Source: a virus | Direction: 5' to 3' (one strand) | Virus record (IMG/VR): IMGVR_UViG_3300034522_000041 | Span: 1-33,943 of that record | Length of the DNA: 33,943 nucleotides | Part shown: positions 20,740 through 29,660 of the stretch, piece by piece | Position numbering within the stretch: position 1 is the stretch's first letter | Layout of the letters: each line of letters opens with the position of its first letter | Notes under the pieces: generated by a model | Told to the model about the DNA's origin: nothing | Database searches by the model: none | The model's input: only the letters and a program-made list of their open reading frames with translations | Made by a program: the position numbers and the translations under genes

Positions 20740-21030
20740 ATGACTGACGTAAACCGCGACATCACCCTGGAAATCGGCGACCGCGATTTCACCTTCAGCC
20801 TCACGCCCCAGGACGTGACCAAGTACTTCAACAGCACCACGAACAACAACAAGGTGGCGCCGGCCAACAACTTGCTGGTGAGCACCGTCAAGCAGGAAGA
20901 GCGCGCCTCGCTGAAGCCTCTGCTGGCCAACCCTGTGACGGTGATGGAACTGGCCGGCGCGCTGCTCGAGGAGTACTCGCCTGACCTCGACATCATCGTA
21001 AAAAAGTCCTCGGCCACGCTGACGGCCTGA
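20740..21030 (+). CDS. Tail assembly chaperone, short form (gpE-like)
   Basis: A 96-aa protein located directly before the tape-measure gene, where long-tailed phages keep their tail chaperones. It has a beta-rich start (DITLEIGDRDFTFSLTPQDV), an N-rich middle and a helical end (NPVTVMELAGALLEEYSPDL). It corresponds by place to P2 gpE. It ends at TGA 21028-21030. A slippery A AAA AAG at 21000-21006 lets part of the ribosomes move to the -1 frame (see the extended form). Confidence 0.85.
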   Translation: MTDVNRDITLEIGDRDFTFSLTPQDVTKYFNSTTNNNKVAPANNLLVSTVKQEERASLKPLLANPVTVMELAGALLEEYSPDLDIIVKKSSATLTA

Positions 21031-21194
21031 CGGAAGACGGGCTGGGCCAGTTGCTGGCCCTGACCAATCGCTGGCTACCTGGTACCGAACCCACCATTGA
21101 AAACATGGGGGTGGCCAAGTGGCTGGAGGACGAACACTGGAGACGCATGGAGATCGCCGTTGCAAACGGTATTGCCCATGCGCTGAACGGATAA
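20740..21194 (+). CDS. Tail assembly chaperone, -1 frameshifted long form (gpE+E'-like)
   Basis: At 21000-21006 the zero-frame codons GTA AAA AAG present the classic -1 slippery heptamer A AAA AAG. After 89 shared residues (..DIIVKK) the -1 frame continues VLGHADGLTEDGLGQLLALT then NRWLPGTEP and on to GIAHALNG, ending at TAA 21192-21194: 62 further residues, 151 in all. The extension has good protein-like composition and fills the gap to the tape measure. GGCC...GGCC at 21012-21027 could form a small stimulating stem. P2 (E/E') and lambda (G/GT) use the same device, in which the long form binds the tape measure. Confidence 0.85.
21000..21006 (+). promoter_or_regulatory. Programmed -1 ribosomal frameshift site A AAA AAG
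   Basis: A heptamer A AAA AAG lies in the correct phase for simultaneous slippage of the AAA and AAG tRNAs (Lys, Lys), 7 codons before the zero-frame stop. The -1 frame downstream stays open for 62 codons. It is the efficient form known from dnaX and IS911. Confidence 0.85.
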
Positions 21195-21200
21195 ACCCCC

Positions 21201-23291
21201 ATGGCTGACCGCAGCGCCCGCTTGGCTTTCATCCTCAGTCTGACCGACAAGGTCAGCGCACCCCTGGGCAAGGTGAAAACCAGCTTTTCCGACCTGGCGA
21301 CCCAGGGCGAGAACAACATCAAGCAGATGGGTCTTGGCCTGGGCGGGATGATTGGTGCAGCCAAGGGGATTACAGCTTCCTTGGAGCCGGCGCTGGAGGT
21401 GAACCGCGCCCTGGGCGATGTTCGCTCGCTGGGGGTTGCCGAAGATGCGCTGACGTCCCTCAATCAAAAGTCGTTGGAGTTCTCCGTGAACTACGGGGAG
21501 AACGCTCGCGACTTTGTGGCCTCGGCCTACAGCATCTCGGGCGCTATCAAAGGCTTGACCGGCACCCAGCTGGCTACCTTCACCAACACTAGCAATCTGT
21601 TGGCCAAGGCCACCAAGTCCGACGCCGAGACCATGGGCGCCTACGTCGGCACCATGTACAACTTGTTCAAAACTTCGGCCGATGCCATGGGCAAAAGCCA
21701 GTGGGTGGAAAAACTGGGCGGCCAGACAGCATTGGCGGCGCAGCTGTTTCGCACCAACGGCGCGCAGCTCAAGGACGCGTTCAAGGAAGTGGGCCAGCTC
21801 GCCACGACTGCCGGCGTCGATATTGCCGAGCAGTTCGCGGTGATTGGCACGCTGAGCAGCACCATGGAAGGCGGCGACGCCGGCGGGCTGTACAAGTCGT
21901 TTTTCGAGAACATCGGCGCAGCGTCCGACAAACTCAAGATGAAATTCACCGAACAGAACGGCCAGCTAATGCCGATGGCGGACATTCTGGCCAAGCTGGA
22001 AGGCAAGTTTGGTGACCTGACCAGTGCCGCCGCCGGCACCAAGCTGACTGAGGCATTCGGCGGGGAAGGGGCCCGGGTGATCAACGCCCTGGCCAAGGAC
22101 ACCGACCGATTCAAAAACGGTCTCGACCAGTTGGGCAAAGTCCGCGGCTTAGAGAGCGCTGAGAAGATGGCCAAGGCCATGGTGGACCCTTGGCAGCAGT
22201 TCGGCGCTGCAGTCCTGGCGCTGCGCATTGCCTTCGGCCAGGCCCTGATCCCAATGCTCGCCCCGTTGATGGACAAGCTGGTGGGCATCGCCGGCACGCT
22301 GACCCGCTGGACCCAGCTGTTCCCCAACATCACCCGCGTGATCGGCATCACCGTGCTGGTGATCCTTGGTCTGACCGCCGCTATGGCTGCGATGACCTTT
22401 AGCGTGGGCCTGGCGAAAATGGTCTGGCTGTCGATGGTGACGATCTGGAAGGTGCTGACCTGGACGGGTTTCCGCTCTATCGCCATGTTCCTGGTGCACA
22501 CCGTGCTGATCGCAGGTTTTGTCTTGGGCTTGGCGGCGCTCTATACCTGGATGGGGTTGGTCAAGGTCGGCATGTTGCTCTGGCAGGGCGCGATCTGGCT
22601 GGTCAACGCTGCCATGTATGCCAACCCGGTGGGGCTGATCATCGCCGGCATCGTCGCCTTGGTCGCGATCGTAGGCGCCGCGATCTATTACTGGGACGAC
22701 TGGACCAGCGCCCTGATGAACACGGCCGCGTTCCAGTGGATCGCGGGCCAGCTGCAGGCGCTGTCGGATTGGTTCGGCTCCATCGGGGGCTGGACGGGCA
22801 TGGCCAGCGCAGCGTGGGACGGCATCGTCAGCATTTTCAAAGACGCGATCAACGGCCTGATCGAGATGCTGAACAAGATCCCTGGCGTGCAGATCGATGC
22901 GGCCTTCGGCGATATGCCCAAGGCTCCGGAGATTCCCGGCGTTGAAGCGCAAGTGCCAAGTACGCCGGCAGTGGACCGGGCGCTGCAGGCCTCCCAGCAG
23001 CCGTTGGCGGCGCGTAATCCCTTGTCTGTGGTTCCGCCACTCGTTATGGCCCCTGCCGCGAATGACGACACCGAGCAGGCGCGCAAGCGCATGGCGTCGA
23101 CCGTGCAGAGTATTTCACCTTCGCGTCCGACGGCCGTGCCCCAGGGCGGTCTCCTGCGCAGCATCCAGAACAACACCAACAACCAGACCCAAAACAAGGG
23201 CACGCATGTGGAGACCCTCAACATCAACACGGCCAAGCCTATGACCCCGCTGGAAGTGGAAAACATGATGAGCATGGCGGTAGGCGGATGA
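21201..23291 (+). CDS. Tail tape measure protein
   Basis: A 696-aa protein that sets tail length and is ejected with the DNA. The N-terminal part resembles TP901-type tape measures: RALGDVRSLGVAEDALTSLN then a stretch with FVASAYSISGAIKGLTGTQL. A cluster of hydrophobic segments at about 370-500 (NITRVIGITVLVILGLTAAM, FLVHTVLIAGFVLGLAALYT, VGLIIAGIVALVAIVGAAIY) would insert into the host membrane. The tail is Pro/Gln/Asn-rich and ends in a conserved-looking PMTPLEVENMMSMAVGG. The stop overlaps the next gene's ATG. Confidence 0.95.
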   Translation: MADRSARLAFILSLTDKVSAPLGKVKTSFSDLATQGENNIKQMGLGLGGMIGAAKGITASLEPALEVNRALGDVRSLGVAEDALTSLNQKSLEFSVNYGENARDFVASAYSISGAIKGLTGTQLATFTNTSNLLAKATKSDAETMGAYVGTMYNLFKTSADAMGKSQWVEKLGGQTALAAQLFRTNGAQLKDAFKEVGQLATTAGVDIAEQFAVIGTLSSTMEGGDAGGLYKSFFENIGAASDKLKMKFTEQNGQLMPMADILAKLEGKFGDLTSAAAGTKLTEAFGGEGARVINALAKDTDRFKNGLDQLGKVRGLESAEKMAKAMVDPWQQFGAAVLALRIAFGQALIPMLAPLMDKLVGIAGTLTRWTQLFPNITRVIGITVLVILGLTAAMAAMTFSVGLAKMVWLSMVTIWKVLTWTGFRSIAMFLVHTVLIAGFVLGLAALYTWMGLVKVGMLLWQGAIWLVNAAMYANPVGLIIAGIVALVAIVGAAIYYWDDWTSALMNTAAFQWIAGQLQALSDWFGSIGGWTGMASAAWDGIVSIFKDAINGLIEMLNKIPGVQIDAAFGDMPKAPEIPGVEAQVPSTPAVDRALQASQQPLAARNPLSVVPPLVMAPAANDDTEQARKRMASTVQSISPSRPTAVPQGGLLRSIQNNTNNQTQNKGTHVETLNINTAKPMTPLEVENMMSMAVGG

Positions 23292-23605
23292 GCGAATACA
23301 TCGATCTGCTGATCACTGAAAACGACCTGACACTGGACTTGTCCCGTCAGCCGCTGCCGGTCGAGGATCGCGCCTGCATTGCCCAGGACATCGGCCACAT
23401 GATCCGCGAAAGCGGCCTGCTGGTGACCCTGGTGGCCGAGCGCAACCGCCTGAAACAGCGCGACTGCATCCAGCAGCTGGAGCTGCTGGTGGAGAACGAC
23501 GTGCGCCTGGTACCAGGTACCGCGAAGATCAGCGAACTGGCTGCCGGTCAGTACTTGGTCACCGCCAAAACCCTGAAATTTGGGGATGTGGAGGTGACCC
23601 TGTGA
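23288..23605 (+). CDS. DUF2590-type phage tail/baseplate protein
   Basis: A 105-aa protein of the DUF2590 type: YIDLLITENDLTLDLSRQPL, then DRACIAQDIGHMIRESGLLV and DCIQQLELLVENDVRLVPGT. It holds the place of the gp25/W-like baseplate wedge protein between tape measure and the J-like protein in HP1- and K139-type phages, and its fold (start of a baseplate arm) is probably equivalent. It overlaps both neighbours by 4 nt. Confidence 0.85.
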   Translation: MSEYIDLLITENDLTLDLSRQPLPVEDRACIAQDIGHMIRESGLLVTLVAERNRLKQRDCIQQLELLVENDVRLVPGTAKISELAAGQYLVTAKTLKFGDVEVTL

Positions 23606-24774
23606 GCGAAGTGGACTTCAAAAAGGCCTTGGCGGACGCGGGCATTCCGACAACCGAGGCCGCCCTGAAAGCGGCATGGGAAGCCGAAGTGACCGCCCAA
23701 GGCAGCAAGCTGGCCAACACCAGCGACCATTCGCCGTTCTGGCGCGTCGTCACCGCGCTGGTCACCAAGCCGGTGCTGTGGATCCTGACCTTTGTCAGCG
23801 ACACCGTGTTGCCCAACTTCTTTGTGAAGACGGCCACCAGCACCTGGTTGGACATGCTGGCCTGGGCCGTCAACGTCGAACGCAAGGCCCCGACCAAAGC
23901 CATCGGCGCGCTGTTGTTCAGTCGGGCCAACGTGGTGGGGTCGTTCGAGATCCCGATCGGCACGCGGGTTCAGTCGGCCTCGATCAATGGCAACGTGTAC
24001 GAGCTGGTGACCACCGCCGTCGGAAGCTTCGCCGAGGGCGAATCACAGGTGCTGATCCCAGTGACCGCGATCGAGGCAGGCAGTGGGTTTAACCTGGCTC
24101 CGGGTTACTACGCGGTGTTGCCGGTCCCGGTACCGGGCGTGGTCCAGGTGGTGAACCTGGACGGTTGGCTGGCCACCCCAGGTTCAGACGCCGAACTGGA
24201 CGACGATCTGCGCATGCGCGTGCGCAACCAGTTCAGCGCCGTCAACCAGTGGCACACAGATGCGGTGTACCGCGCCCTGATCGCTGCCTTCCCGGGCGTA
24301 TCGGCCAATGGCGTGTACTTTGAGCATGGGGCCCCACGTGGTCCCGGTAGCGCCAATGCCTATGTGCTGTTCGAAGCGGACGCGCCGGCAGACACCTACC
24401 TGCAGCAGATCAACGCCCGAATCATGGACGAGGGCAACCATGGCCACGGCGATTCGATGCTGGTCCTGGTCATGCCTGAAACCAAGCATGACGTCAGTCT
24501 GCAGGTGTGGCCGGTCGCCAATCTGACCGAGGCGCAGCGCGCAGCCCTGAAAGCCGACATCGCCTTGTTCATCCGTGCCGCGTTCCGCGAAAGCACCGGG
24601 CGAGACTACATGCCGACCCTGACATGGCCACAGTCGCGTTTTTCGTTCAGCCGACTGGTTGAAGAGCTGCACGAACAGTTCCCGGGTATCGAATCCATGA
24701 AGTTCGGTACCGACGACATCATCTCGGCCCTGGCGATCCCCCGCCTGCAGCTGCTGGAGGTGGTGTTCGCATGA
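23602..24774 (+). CDS. J: Baseplate J-like protein
   Basis: A 390-aa wedge protein of the baseplate J / gp47 family. Landmarks are WLDMLAWAVNVERKAPTKAI, the beta-rich IPIGTRVQSASINGNVYELV region at about 115-135, AGSGFNLAPG, and the end motif FSFSRLVEELHEQFPGIESM. It links sheath baseplate to fibres with the gpI-like partner that follows, whose ATG overlaps its stop (ATGA). It starts at GTG 23602 inside the previous stop (GTGA). Confidence 0.95.
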   Translation: MSEVDFKKALADAGIPTTEAALKAAWEAEVTAQGSKLANTSDHSPFWRVVTALVTKPVLWILTFVSDTVLPNFFVKTATSTWLDMLAWAVNVERKAPTKAIGALLFSRANVVGSFEIPIGTRVQSASINGNVYELVTTAVGSFAEGESQVLIPVTAIEAGSGFNLAPGYYAVLPVPVPGVVQVVNLDGWLATPGSDAELDDDLRMRVRNQFSAVNQWHTDAVYRALIAAFPGVSANGVYFEHGAPRGPGSANAYVLFEADAPADTYLQQINARIMDEGNHGHGDSMLVLVMPETKHDVSLQVWPVANLTEAQRAALKADIALFIRAAFRESTGRDYMPTLTWPQSRFSFSRLVEELHEQFPGIESMKFGTDDIISALAIPRLQLLEVVFA

Positions 24775-25370
24775 TCAAGATCGAGCTGCCGTTCTGGCTG
24801 GACGGCGAGGAAGCCACCAAGCTCAAGGCCGCTGCCCAGTCCTGGTGGGAATCAGTCGAAGGTTGGCTGCGCTGGCCTTTGCTTCAGATGGACGCCGAGA
24901 CGTGCCACCTGACCGTGCTTGATCTGCTGGCCTGGCAGCGCGATATCACCCGCTTTCGAGGCGAGTCCGAGGCCTTGTATCGCCTGCGGGTCAAGTACGC
25001 CTTCATCAACGCGGTCGACGCCGGTTCGGTCGTTGGCTTCCAGCGGATCCTGCAGCGCCTCGGCGTGGGGTACGTGCGCATTGTCGAGCGTATGCCCGAT
25101 CGGGACTGGGACATCGTTCAGCTGCACCTGAGCGATTCACAGCTATCCGACAACCCGGCCTTGCTGGACATGATCGTGCACCAGTACGGCCGCACGTGCC
25201 GGCGCTATGAGTTCGTCGCTACCACGGCAGTTTCCATGTCCCTGGTTGCCTACGAGTTCAACAACGACCAGATGACGCTGGTCGCCCGATTCGACACCAC
25301 TCAATCGGTGCGCCTGTCCGTGGCCGCCGGCGAATTCAACTCTGACCAGATGACCCTGGTTACCCGCTAA
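24771..25370 (+). CDS. Tail protein I-like baseplate protein with duplicated C-terminal motif
   Basis: A 199-aa protein that carries the tail fibre at the baseplate edge. The N-terminal two-thirds fits the HP1/P2 gpI role: LDLLAWQRDITRFRGESEAL then YRLRVKYAFINA and VGFQRILQRLGV. The last 50 residues contain two similar units, YEFNNDQMTLVAR and GEFNSDQMTLVTR, separated by a Val/Arg/Ser strand. The repeat may be a small beta arrangement that meets the fibre. Its start overlaps J by 4 nt. Confidence 0.85.
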   Translation: MIKIELPFWLDGEEATKLKAAAQSWWESVEGWLRWPLLQMDAETCHLTVLDLLAWQRDITRFRGESEALYRLRVKYAFINAVDAGSVVGFQRILQRLGVGYVRIVERMPDRDWDIVQLHLSDSQLSDNPALLDMIVHQYGRTCRRYEFVATTAVSMSLVAYEFNNDQMTLVARFDTTQSVRLSVAAGEFNSDQMTLVTR

Positions 25371-25382
25371 AGGAATTTCCCC

Positions 25383-27680
25383 ATGGGGGCTAGCATTACC
25401 CTGGCAGGCGAAAGCCTGATTGCCCAGAAACAGGGCACCCTACAGATCCTGGACGTCACTCGCTTTGTATTGGCGAACATTCCCGGCCTGGATACCACGC
25501 TGCCGATCGACCGTGCTGCCGGCTTGCCAGCTGCGGAGCTAATCGTTCACACCCAGGCGGTCACTCGCCAGGGTTACCTGAACCCCAACCAGGTGGTGTA
25601 CAGCCTGATGCTGGGCAGCGATATCGGTGATTTTGACTTTAACTGGATCGGCCTGCTGTCTGCAGAAGACGTCCTGGTCATTGCCGCGTCCGTGCCCCGT
25701 CAGCAAAAGCGCCGCGAGATTCCCCCGGTGCAGACGGGTAATAACCTGACCCGCAACATCGTGCTTGAGTACAACGGCGCCCAGGCGCTGACCGGTATCA
25801 ACGTGCCGGCGAGCACCTGGCAGTTCGACTTCTCGGCTCAGTTCGCCAGTATCGACGAACGATTCGCCCAGTTGCAGTCGGCACTGGACAGCAAGATCGA
25901 TGCAGACAGTTGGAACCCGCCGCAAGCGGTGAGCCTGGATGGCCCGACATTGGTTTATGTGGGCAGTGCCAATGCCTACAAGATCACCGATTTCAGCCGA
26001 TTCAGCGCCTTCTCGGCCACCACCACGGTCGGAACCGTGAGCATTGCCGGCGACACGTTGACCTTGATCATCCCGACCGTTTCCACCGCAGTGGTCGCCA
26101 CGGTAGAGGTGCGCCGGGATGACGCCGTGTCCAAGTTCCGGATCCCGATCGGAGCAGCGGCCATTCTCGCCCCAACCATCGTCAGTCCGGCCAACCAGGC
26201 CACAGGCGTCAGCCTTGACCTGGTACTGACAGCATCTGCCTTTGAGGTCTACCCGGTCGCATACGACATTCATAAGCTGACACGCTGGCAGGTGGCCCTG
26301 GACGCTGGATTCACCCAGTTGGTGTTCGACAAAACCAGCACCACAGAACTGACCAGCATTCGCTTGTCTGACTATGAGGTTCTGCTGGCCCCAGGCAAGC
26401 GCCACTACGCTCGAGCGTATTACAGCGGTGAAACGCTGGTTTCCGGCGAGCCTGTGGCGTCGACGTTCAATACTGCGACCACTTACATCCGCCGGCCCAG
26501 CATCGTGTCCCCCATCGATGGCCAGGAGCAAGTCAGCCGTAGCGTGACCATTCAAAGTGATGCATTCAGCGTTTACGGCGGCGCCGACGTGCACCTGCAG
26601 AGTCGATTCCAGATCACTGCGATCGATACCGGTCTGGTCCTGTTTGATAGCGGCTGGGTCGAGAATCCACTGACCAGTTTCAAACCGTCCGAAAACATGC
26701 CCACCGATACCTGGGCGGATGTGAAGGTCAAGTATCGGGGGCAAACCCTGGGTGAAACCGAATGGTCGCCTATGGTGCGTTTCAAGACAGCAGCCCAACT
26801 CAAGGTTCAATTCGCCAACGCTGCTGGCGGCGCGACGCCTCGATCGAATCATGCTGCTGCAAGTGTGGACGGCTTGTTTTACATCGTCGGCGGTGTTGAT
26901 TTCGGTTCTAGCGGCGATGGCCTTGCCGATCTGTGGTGCTACAACCCGTCGACGAATGCCTGGCTTCAAAAAGCTTCGTTGCCAGAAGGCCGATTCGGTC
27001 ACTCGTTGACCGCTATCGGCGGGAAGCTTTATTGCTTCGGTGGTCGCAGATTCGCAGGCGCCACTTATAAGCCCTTGGGTACGTTGTTTGTTTATGACCC
27101 TGCTACGGATAAGTGGCTTACAAAAGCAGCTGGTTCGCCAGTAGTTAACCACTCTGCGGTGGCGATGGGTGGAAAGCTCTACGTCTATGGAGGCGTCACT
27201 GATGGCAGTTATTCGAAAAGCATGCGCGTTTACGACCCTGCTTCCGACAGATGGGCTACGTTGACCTCGGTGGGAGGGCCCGCTGAGCGTCAAGATGGAA
27301 GTTTAGTCGTCATGAACGGCAAGCTTCACCACCTCGCTGGTGTATCGGTGGGCACCCTGAAAAACGATCTATGGGCTTACAACTTGGCCGATGGGACCTG
27401 GAGCCAGCGAGCCAGCATGATGACGGCCCGGAGGATCCCAGCGGTATGCGTATTCAATGACCTGCTTTACGTCTTCGGCGGAGCCGGAGCAATCAACAAC
27501 ACCGACCAGCTTGCAGACTCATGGTTGTACGACCCCCAGACCAATGGCTGGTCGCAACTGAGTAATCTTCCCAATGCACGTGCAAGTGCAGCCTGCGCGC
27601 TAGTCGGGGATTCATTTTACGTCCACGGGGGGATTCTTCCGCCCTACACGTACACCAATTCTCTTCTACGCATTGACTGA
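25383..27680 (+). CDS. Tail fibre protein with Kelch beta-propeller tip
   Basis: A 765-aa fibre. The N-terminal about 150 residues fit the phage tail-collar fibre type (DUF3751: TLQILDVTRFVLANIPGLD). A short helical region (DERFAQLQSALDSKID, about 160-175) could trimerise. Two tandem Ig/FN3-like domains follow (about 260-370 and 370-480), both beginning IVSP and with a matching SAFEVY / DAFSVY. Residues about 485-765 form six Kelch units, each with an [AV]-x-GGKLY-type strand, YDP-x-x-x-x-W and GG (IGGKLYCFGG, MGGKLYVYGG, FNDLLYVFGG). The Kelch part is less GC-rich than the rest and probably recognises the host surface. AAAGGA is 9 nt before the ATG. Confidence 0.9.
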   Translation: MGASITLAGESLIAQKQGTLQILDVTRFVLANIPGLDTTLPIDRAAGLPAAELIVHTQAVTRQGYLNPNQVVYSLMLGSDIGDFDFNWIGLLSAEDVLVIAASVPRQQKRREIPPVQTGNNLTRNIVLEYNGAQALTGINVPASTWQFDFSAQFASIDERFAQLQSALDSKIDADSWNPPQAVSLDGPTLVYVGSANAYKITDFSRFSAFSATTTVGTVSIAGDTLTLIIPTVSTAVVATVEVRRDDAVSKFRIPIGAAAILAPTIVSPANQATGVSLDLVLTASAFEVYPVAYDIHKLTRWQVALDAGFTQLVFDKTSTTELTSIRLSDYEVLLAPGKRHYARAYYSGETLVSGEPVASTFNTATTYIRRPSIVSPIDGQEQVSRSVTIQSDAFSVYGGADVHLQSRFQITAIDTGLVLFDSGWVENPLTSFKPSENMPTDTWADVKVKYRGQTLGETEWSPMVRFKTAAQLKVQFANAAGGATPRSNHAAASVDGLFYIVGGVDFGSSGDGLADLWCYNPSTNAWLQKASLPEGRFGHSLTAIGGKLYCFGGRRFAGATYKPLGTLFVYDPATDKWLTKAAGSPVVNHSAVAMGGKLYVYGGVTDGSYSKSMRVYDPASDRWATLTSVGGPAERQDGSLVVMNGKLHHLAGVSVGTLKNDLWAYNLADGTWSQRASMMTARRIPAVCVFNDLLYVFGGAGAINNTDQLADSWLYDPQTNGWSQLSNLPNARASAACALVGDSFYVHGGILPPYTYTNSLLRID

Positions 27681-27688
27681 GGTTGACC

Positions 27689-28195
27689 ATGTATCAGTTG
27701 CAAAGCTTGACCGAGGGCAAAGCCCGCATCATCAACGAAAACCCGCCCTACGACTCGACATTCAATGTCGCGGATGAGGCTGAGGCCGTGCGGATCGTGT
27801 TGGGGTTGAACAGACCGCCGATGCTGGAAGCGCTGGCTGATCACCGATTCGCGCTTGAGACAGCCGGCCTGATCCTGGACAACGGCCTACGCGTATCGAC
27901 TGACCGGGAAAGCCAGGCGCAGTTGAGCAGTATTTACACCGATCTCACGGCGGGGCTGATTCCAGACGCTGACTGGAAAGCCAAAAACGGCTGGCAGCGG
28001 GTTGACCTGGAAACCATCGCGCCGATCGTCAAAGCGGTGGCTGTTCATCGCCGCGCCTGTTTCCGGGGGGAGCGCCTGGTACAAGCCGCCATCGATGACG
28101 CCGCGACCATTGCCGATATCGAAGCGATCGACATCCAGCAGCACTTCGCGACTGCCTATGAACAGGCGTTTACCGAAGTGATGGCCAGCGCATGA
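27689..28195 (+). CDS. Tail-fibre-associated protein (DUF4376-like), probable fibre assembly factor
   Basis: A 168-aa protein directly after the fibre gene. It starts at ATG 27689 (MYQLQSLTEGKARIINENPP) with GAGG 8 nt upstream. The middle resembles the DUF4376 type found behind many tail fibres: DHRFALETAGLILDNGLRVS, then TDRESQAQLSSIYTDL, then a helical tail with VHRRACFRGERLV. Such proteins help fold or attach the fibre. The stop overlaps the next ATG by 4 nt. Confidence 0.78.
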   Translation: MYQLQSLTEGKARIINENPPYDSTFNVADEAEAVRIVLGLNRPPMLEALADHRFALETAGLILDNGLRVSTDRESQAQLSSIYTDLTAGLIPDADWKAKNGWQRVDLETIAPIVKAVAVHRRACFRGERLVQAAIDDAATIADIEAIDIQQHFATAYEQAFTEVMASA

Positions 28196-29118
28196 GCTGG
28201 ACGCCGGTGACCATGCAGTGGCCTGCCGAGGCCACGCAGTGGATGGAACAAATGACCGGGGCCAAGGATATGGCCACGGCCCAGCTCGCCGGTGCGTCCG
28301 AGCGCCTTGGGAGTCTTGCCGGCCAGGTCACCACTGATCTGAGCCTGATCGGCGAAGCGGTCAAGGGAGTGATCGCGAGCGGCCGCGCCGCGCTGGACGG
28401 CCAGTTCGGCGAGGTTCCCAAGTGCTTTGTGGTGACGCCATTCCAAAGCGGGGTGGGCCAAGGTACCGGCTACCAACGCTTCCTATCCGCCCCCAACCTG
28501 GTGCAGCGTCTGGCGGACAAGCTGCAGGACACCGCCGATCCGGCGCATCCGAGCGGCGAGCAATACGCCCTGGTGATCCTGTTCCTAGGCACGCGCTTCG
28601 ACCAGATGGCCGGCGTGCTATCCAAATTCAACGCCCTGATGCCCATTGCGGAGCTGCAGAAGGCCGAGCGACGTGCACAGCACCTGTTCGAACTGGATAC
28701 CTCAAAGTGGGAGTTGCCAACCGTCGGAGCCATGCCGCCCTGGTCGGATCTGCCGCTTGAGCGTTGCACCGTGCTCAAAGAGGCCAGCGCCTCGATCAAT
28801 GGCCAGTTGGCCCGGTTGGAAAGCTACGCTGCGGACAGTTCGCCTCTCGATGACTTGGCCGCATTGGTCCAGCGTAAAGCCGAACAGTCAGTGGGGCAGG
28901 ACGCGAAGCTGAACGCGCTGAAAGAGCTGCTGGCCGGCGGCACGCCTGACACCAGCATGCAGTCGCGGTTGCTTGGACCAGGTGACGCCGACGAACTTCG
29001 CGCGCAGCTGCTCGAGGGCGACGGCGCACCCGGTCATGAATGGGTTATGACGTCTGGCGTCATGCTGGTGGGCTCCCTGCATGGCCTAAGCTTTGTTCGC
29101 GAATTGGTGGGCCTATGA
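28192..29118 (+). CDS. HP1-type tail protein of unknown function
   Basis: A 308-aa largely helical protein in the place of HP1 orf33 between the fibre module and the hub genes. It has an Ala-rich start (WPAEATQWMEQMTGAKDMAT), a hydrophobic strand-turn region (EQYALVILFLGTRFDQMAGV) and a long helix (AELQKAERRAQHLFELD). It could be a baseplate or tail-tip component; I see no enzyme motif. It overlaps neighbours by 4 nt on both sides, so it is cotranslated with them. Confidence 0.78.
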   Translation: MSWTPVTMQWPAEATQWMEQMTGAKDMATAQLAGASERLGSLAGQVTTDLSLIGEAVKGVIASGRAALDGQFGEVPKCFVVTPFQSGVGQGTGYQRFLSAPNLVQRLADKLQDTADPAHPSGEQYALVILFLGTRFDQMAGVLSKFNALMPIAELQKAERRAQHLFELDTSKWELPTVGAMPPWSDLPLERCTVLKEASASINGQLARLESYAADSSPLDDLAALVQRKAEQSVGQDAKLNALKELLAGGTPDTSMQSRLLGPGDADELRAQLLEGDGAPGHEWVMTSGVMLVGSLHGLSFVRELVGL

Positions 29119-29660
29119 CGCTGCTGCTCGATGGCCAACAAATCATCGGTCACCGCATGAAGGTGACGGCCAACCTCAAGATCGACAGCGACGACATGTC
29201 GGGGCAAACCAGCGGTACCGAGAAGTCGCACAAGGGCTTCAAGCCCAAGACGCTGACGATTGCACTGACGATCCCCTACAAGCAATTGAGCAACCTGCGC
29301 ACGCTTATGCGCTTGGCCGAAGGAACCGAAGGCGGTGGCCAGCTCAAAACGTATCGGATCGTCAACGACACCGCTGACGCGTTCGGCATCCGCCAGGTGA
29401 CGTTTTCCGATGGCGTCAGCGCCCGGGAAGACGACAGCCTGGCGCAGTGGATCGTCCAGTTCACCCTGTCGGAGAAGCTATCGAACCCTGAAAAGGTCGA
29501 GAGCCGCCGCGCCGGCAACGCCGTGTCGGCGCAGTCCGCACCAGGTGATGGCGTTGCCGGCACTGGCGCCGGTGATGGATCGAGCGCAGCGCCCCAGGAG
29601 CTGACCGGCTTTGAGAGTTTGCTCAAGAAAGTTGACACCTACCTGGGGCCCACCTCATGA
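29115..29660 (+). CDS. Baseplate complex protein (HP1 orf34-like, hub-associated)
   Basis: A 181-aa protein starting at ATG 29115 (MTLLLDGQQIIGHRMKVTAN), which overlaps the previous stop; the frame formally extends to 29040. A beta-rich N-terminus (KTLTIALTIPYKQLSNLRTL) is followed by a flexible Gly/Ala/Ser stretch (about 135-165) and a short helix. Genes of this kind before the D-like hub often play the role of P2 gpU/gpX (tube end or LysM-type hub adaptor). The exact role is uncertain. Confidence 0.75.
   Translation: MTLLLDGQQIIGHRMKVTANLKIDSDDMSGQTSGTEKSHKGFKPKTLTIALTIPYKQLSNLRTLMRLAEGTEGGGQLKTYRIVNDTADAFGIRQVTFSDGVSAREDDSLAQWIVQFTLSEKLSNPEKVESRRAGNAVSAQSAPGDGVAGTGAGDGSSAAPQELTGFESLLKKVDTYLGPTS

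Noticed and set aside
25539-27293. A 584-codon minus-strand frame opposite the tail fibre
   Set aside because: It is low in complexity, R/H/G/V-rich, and lies exactly opposite a gene with clear domains and Kelch repeats.
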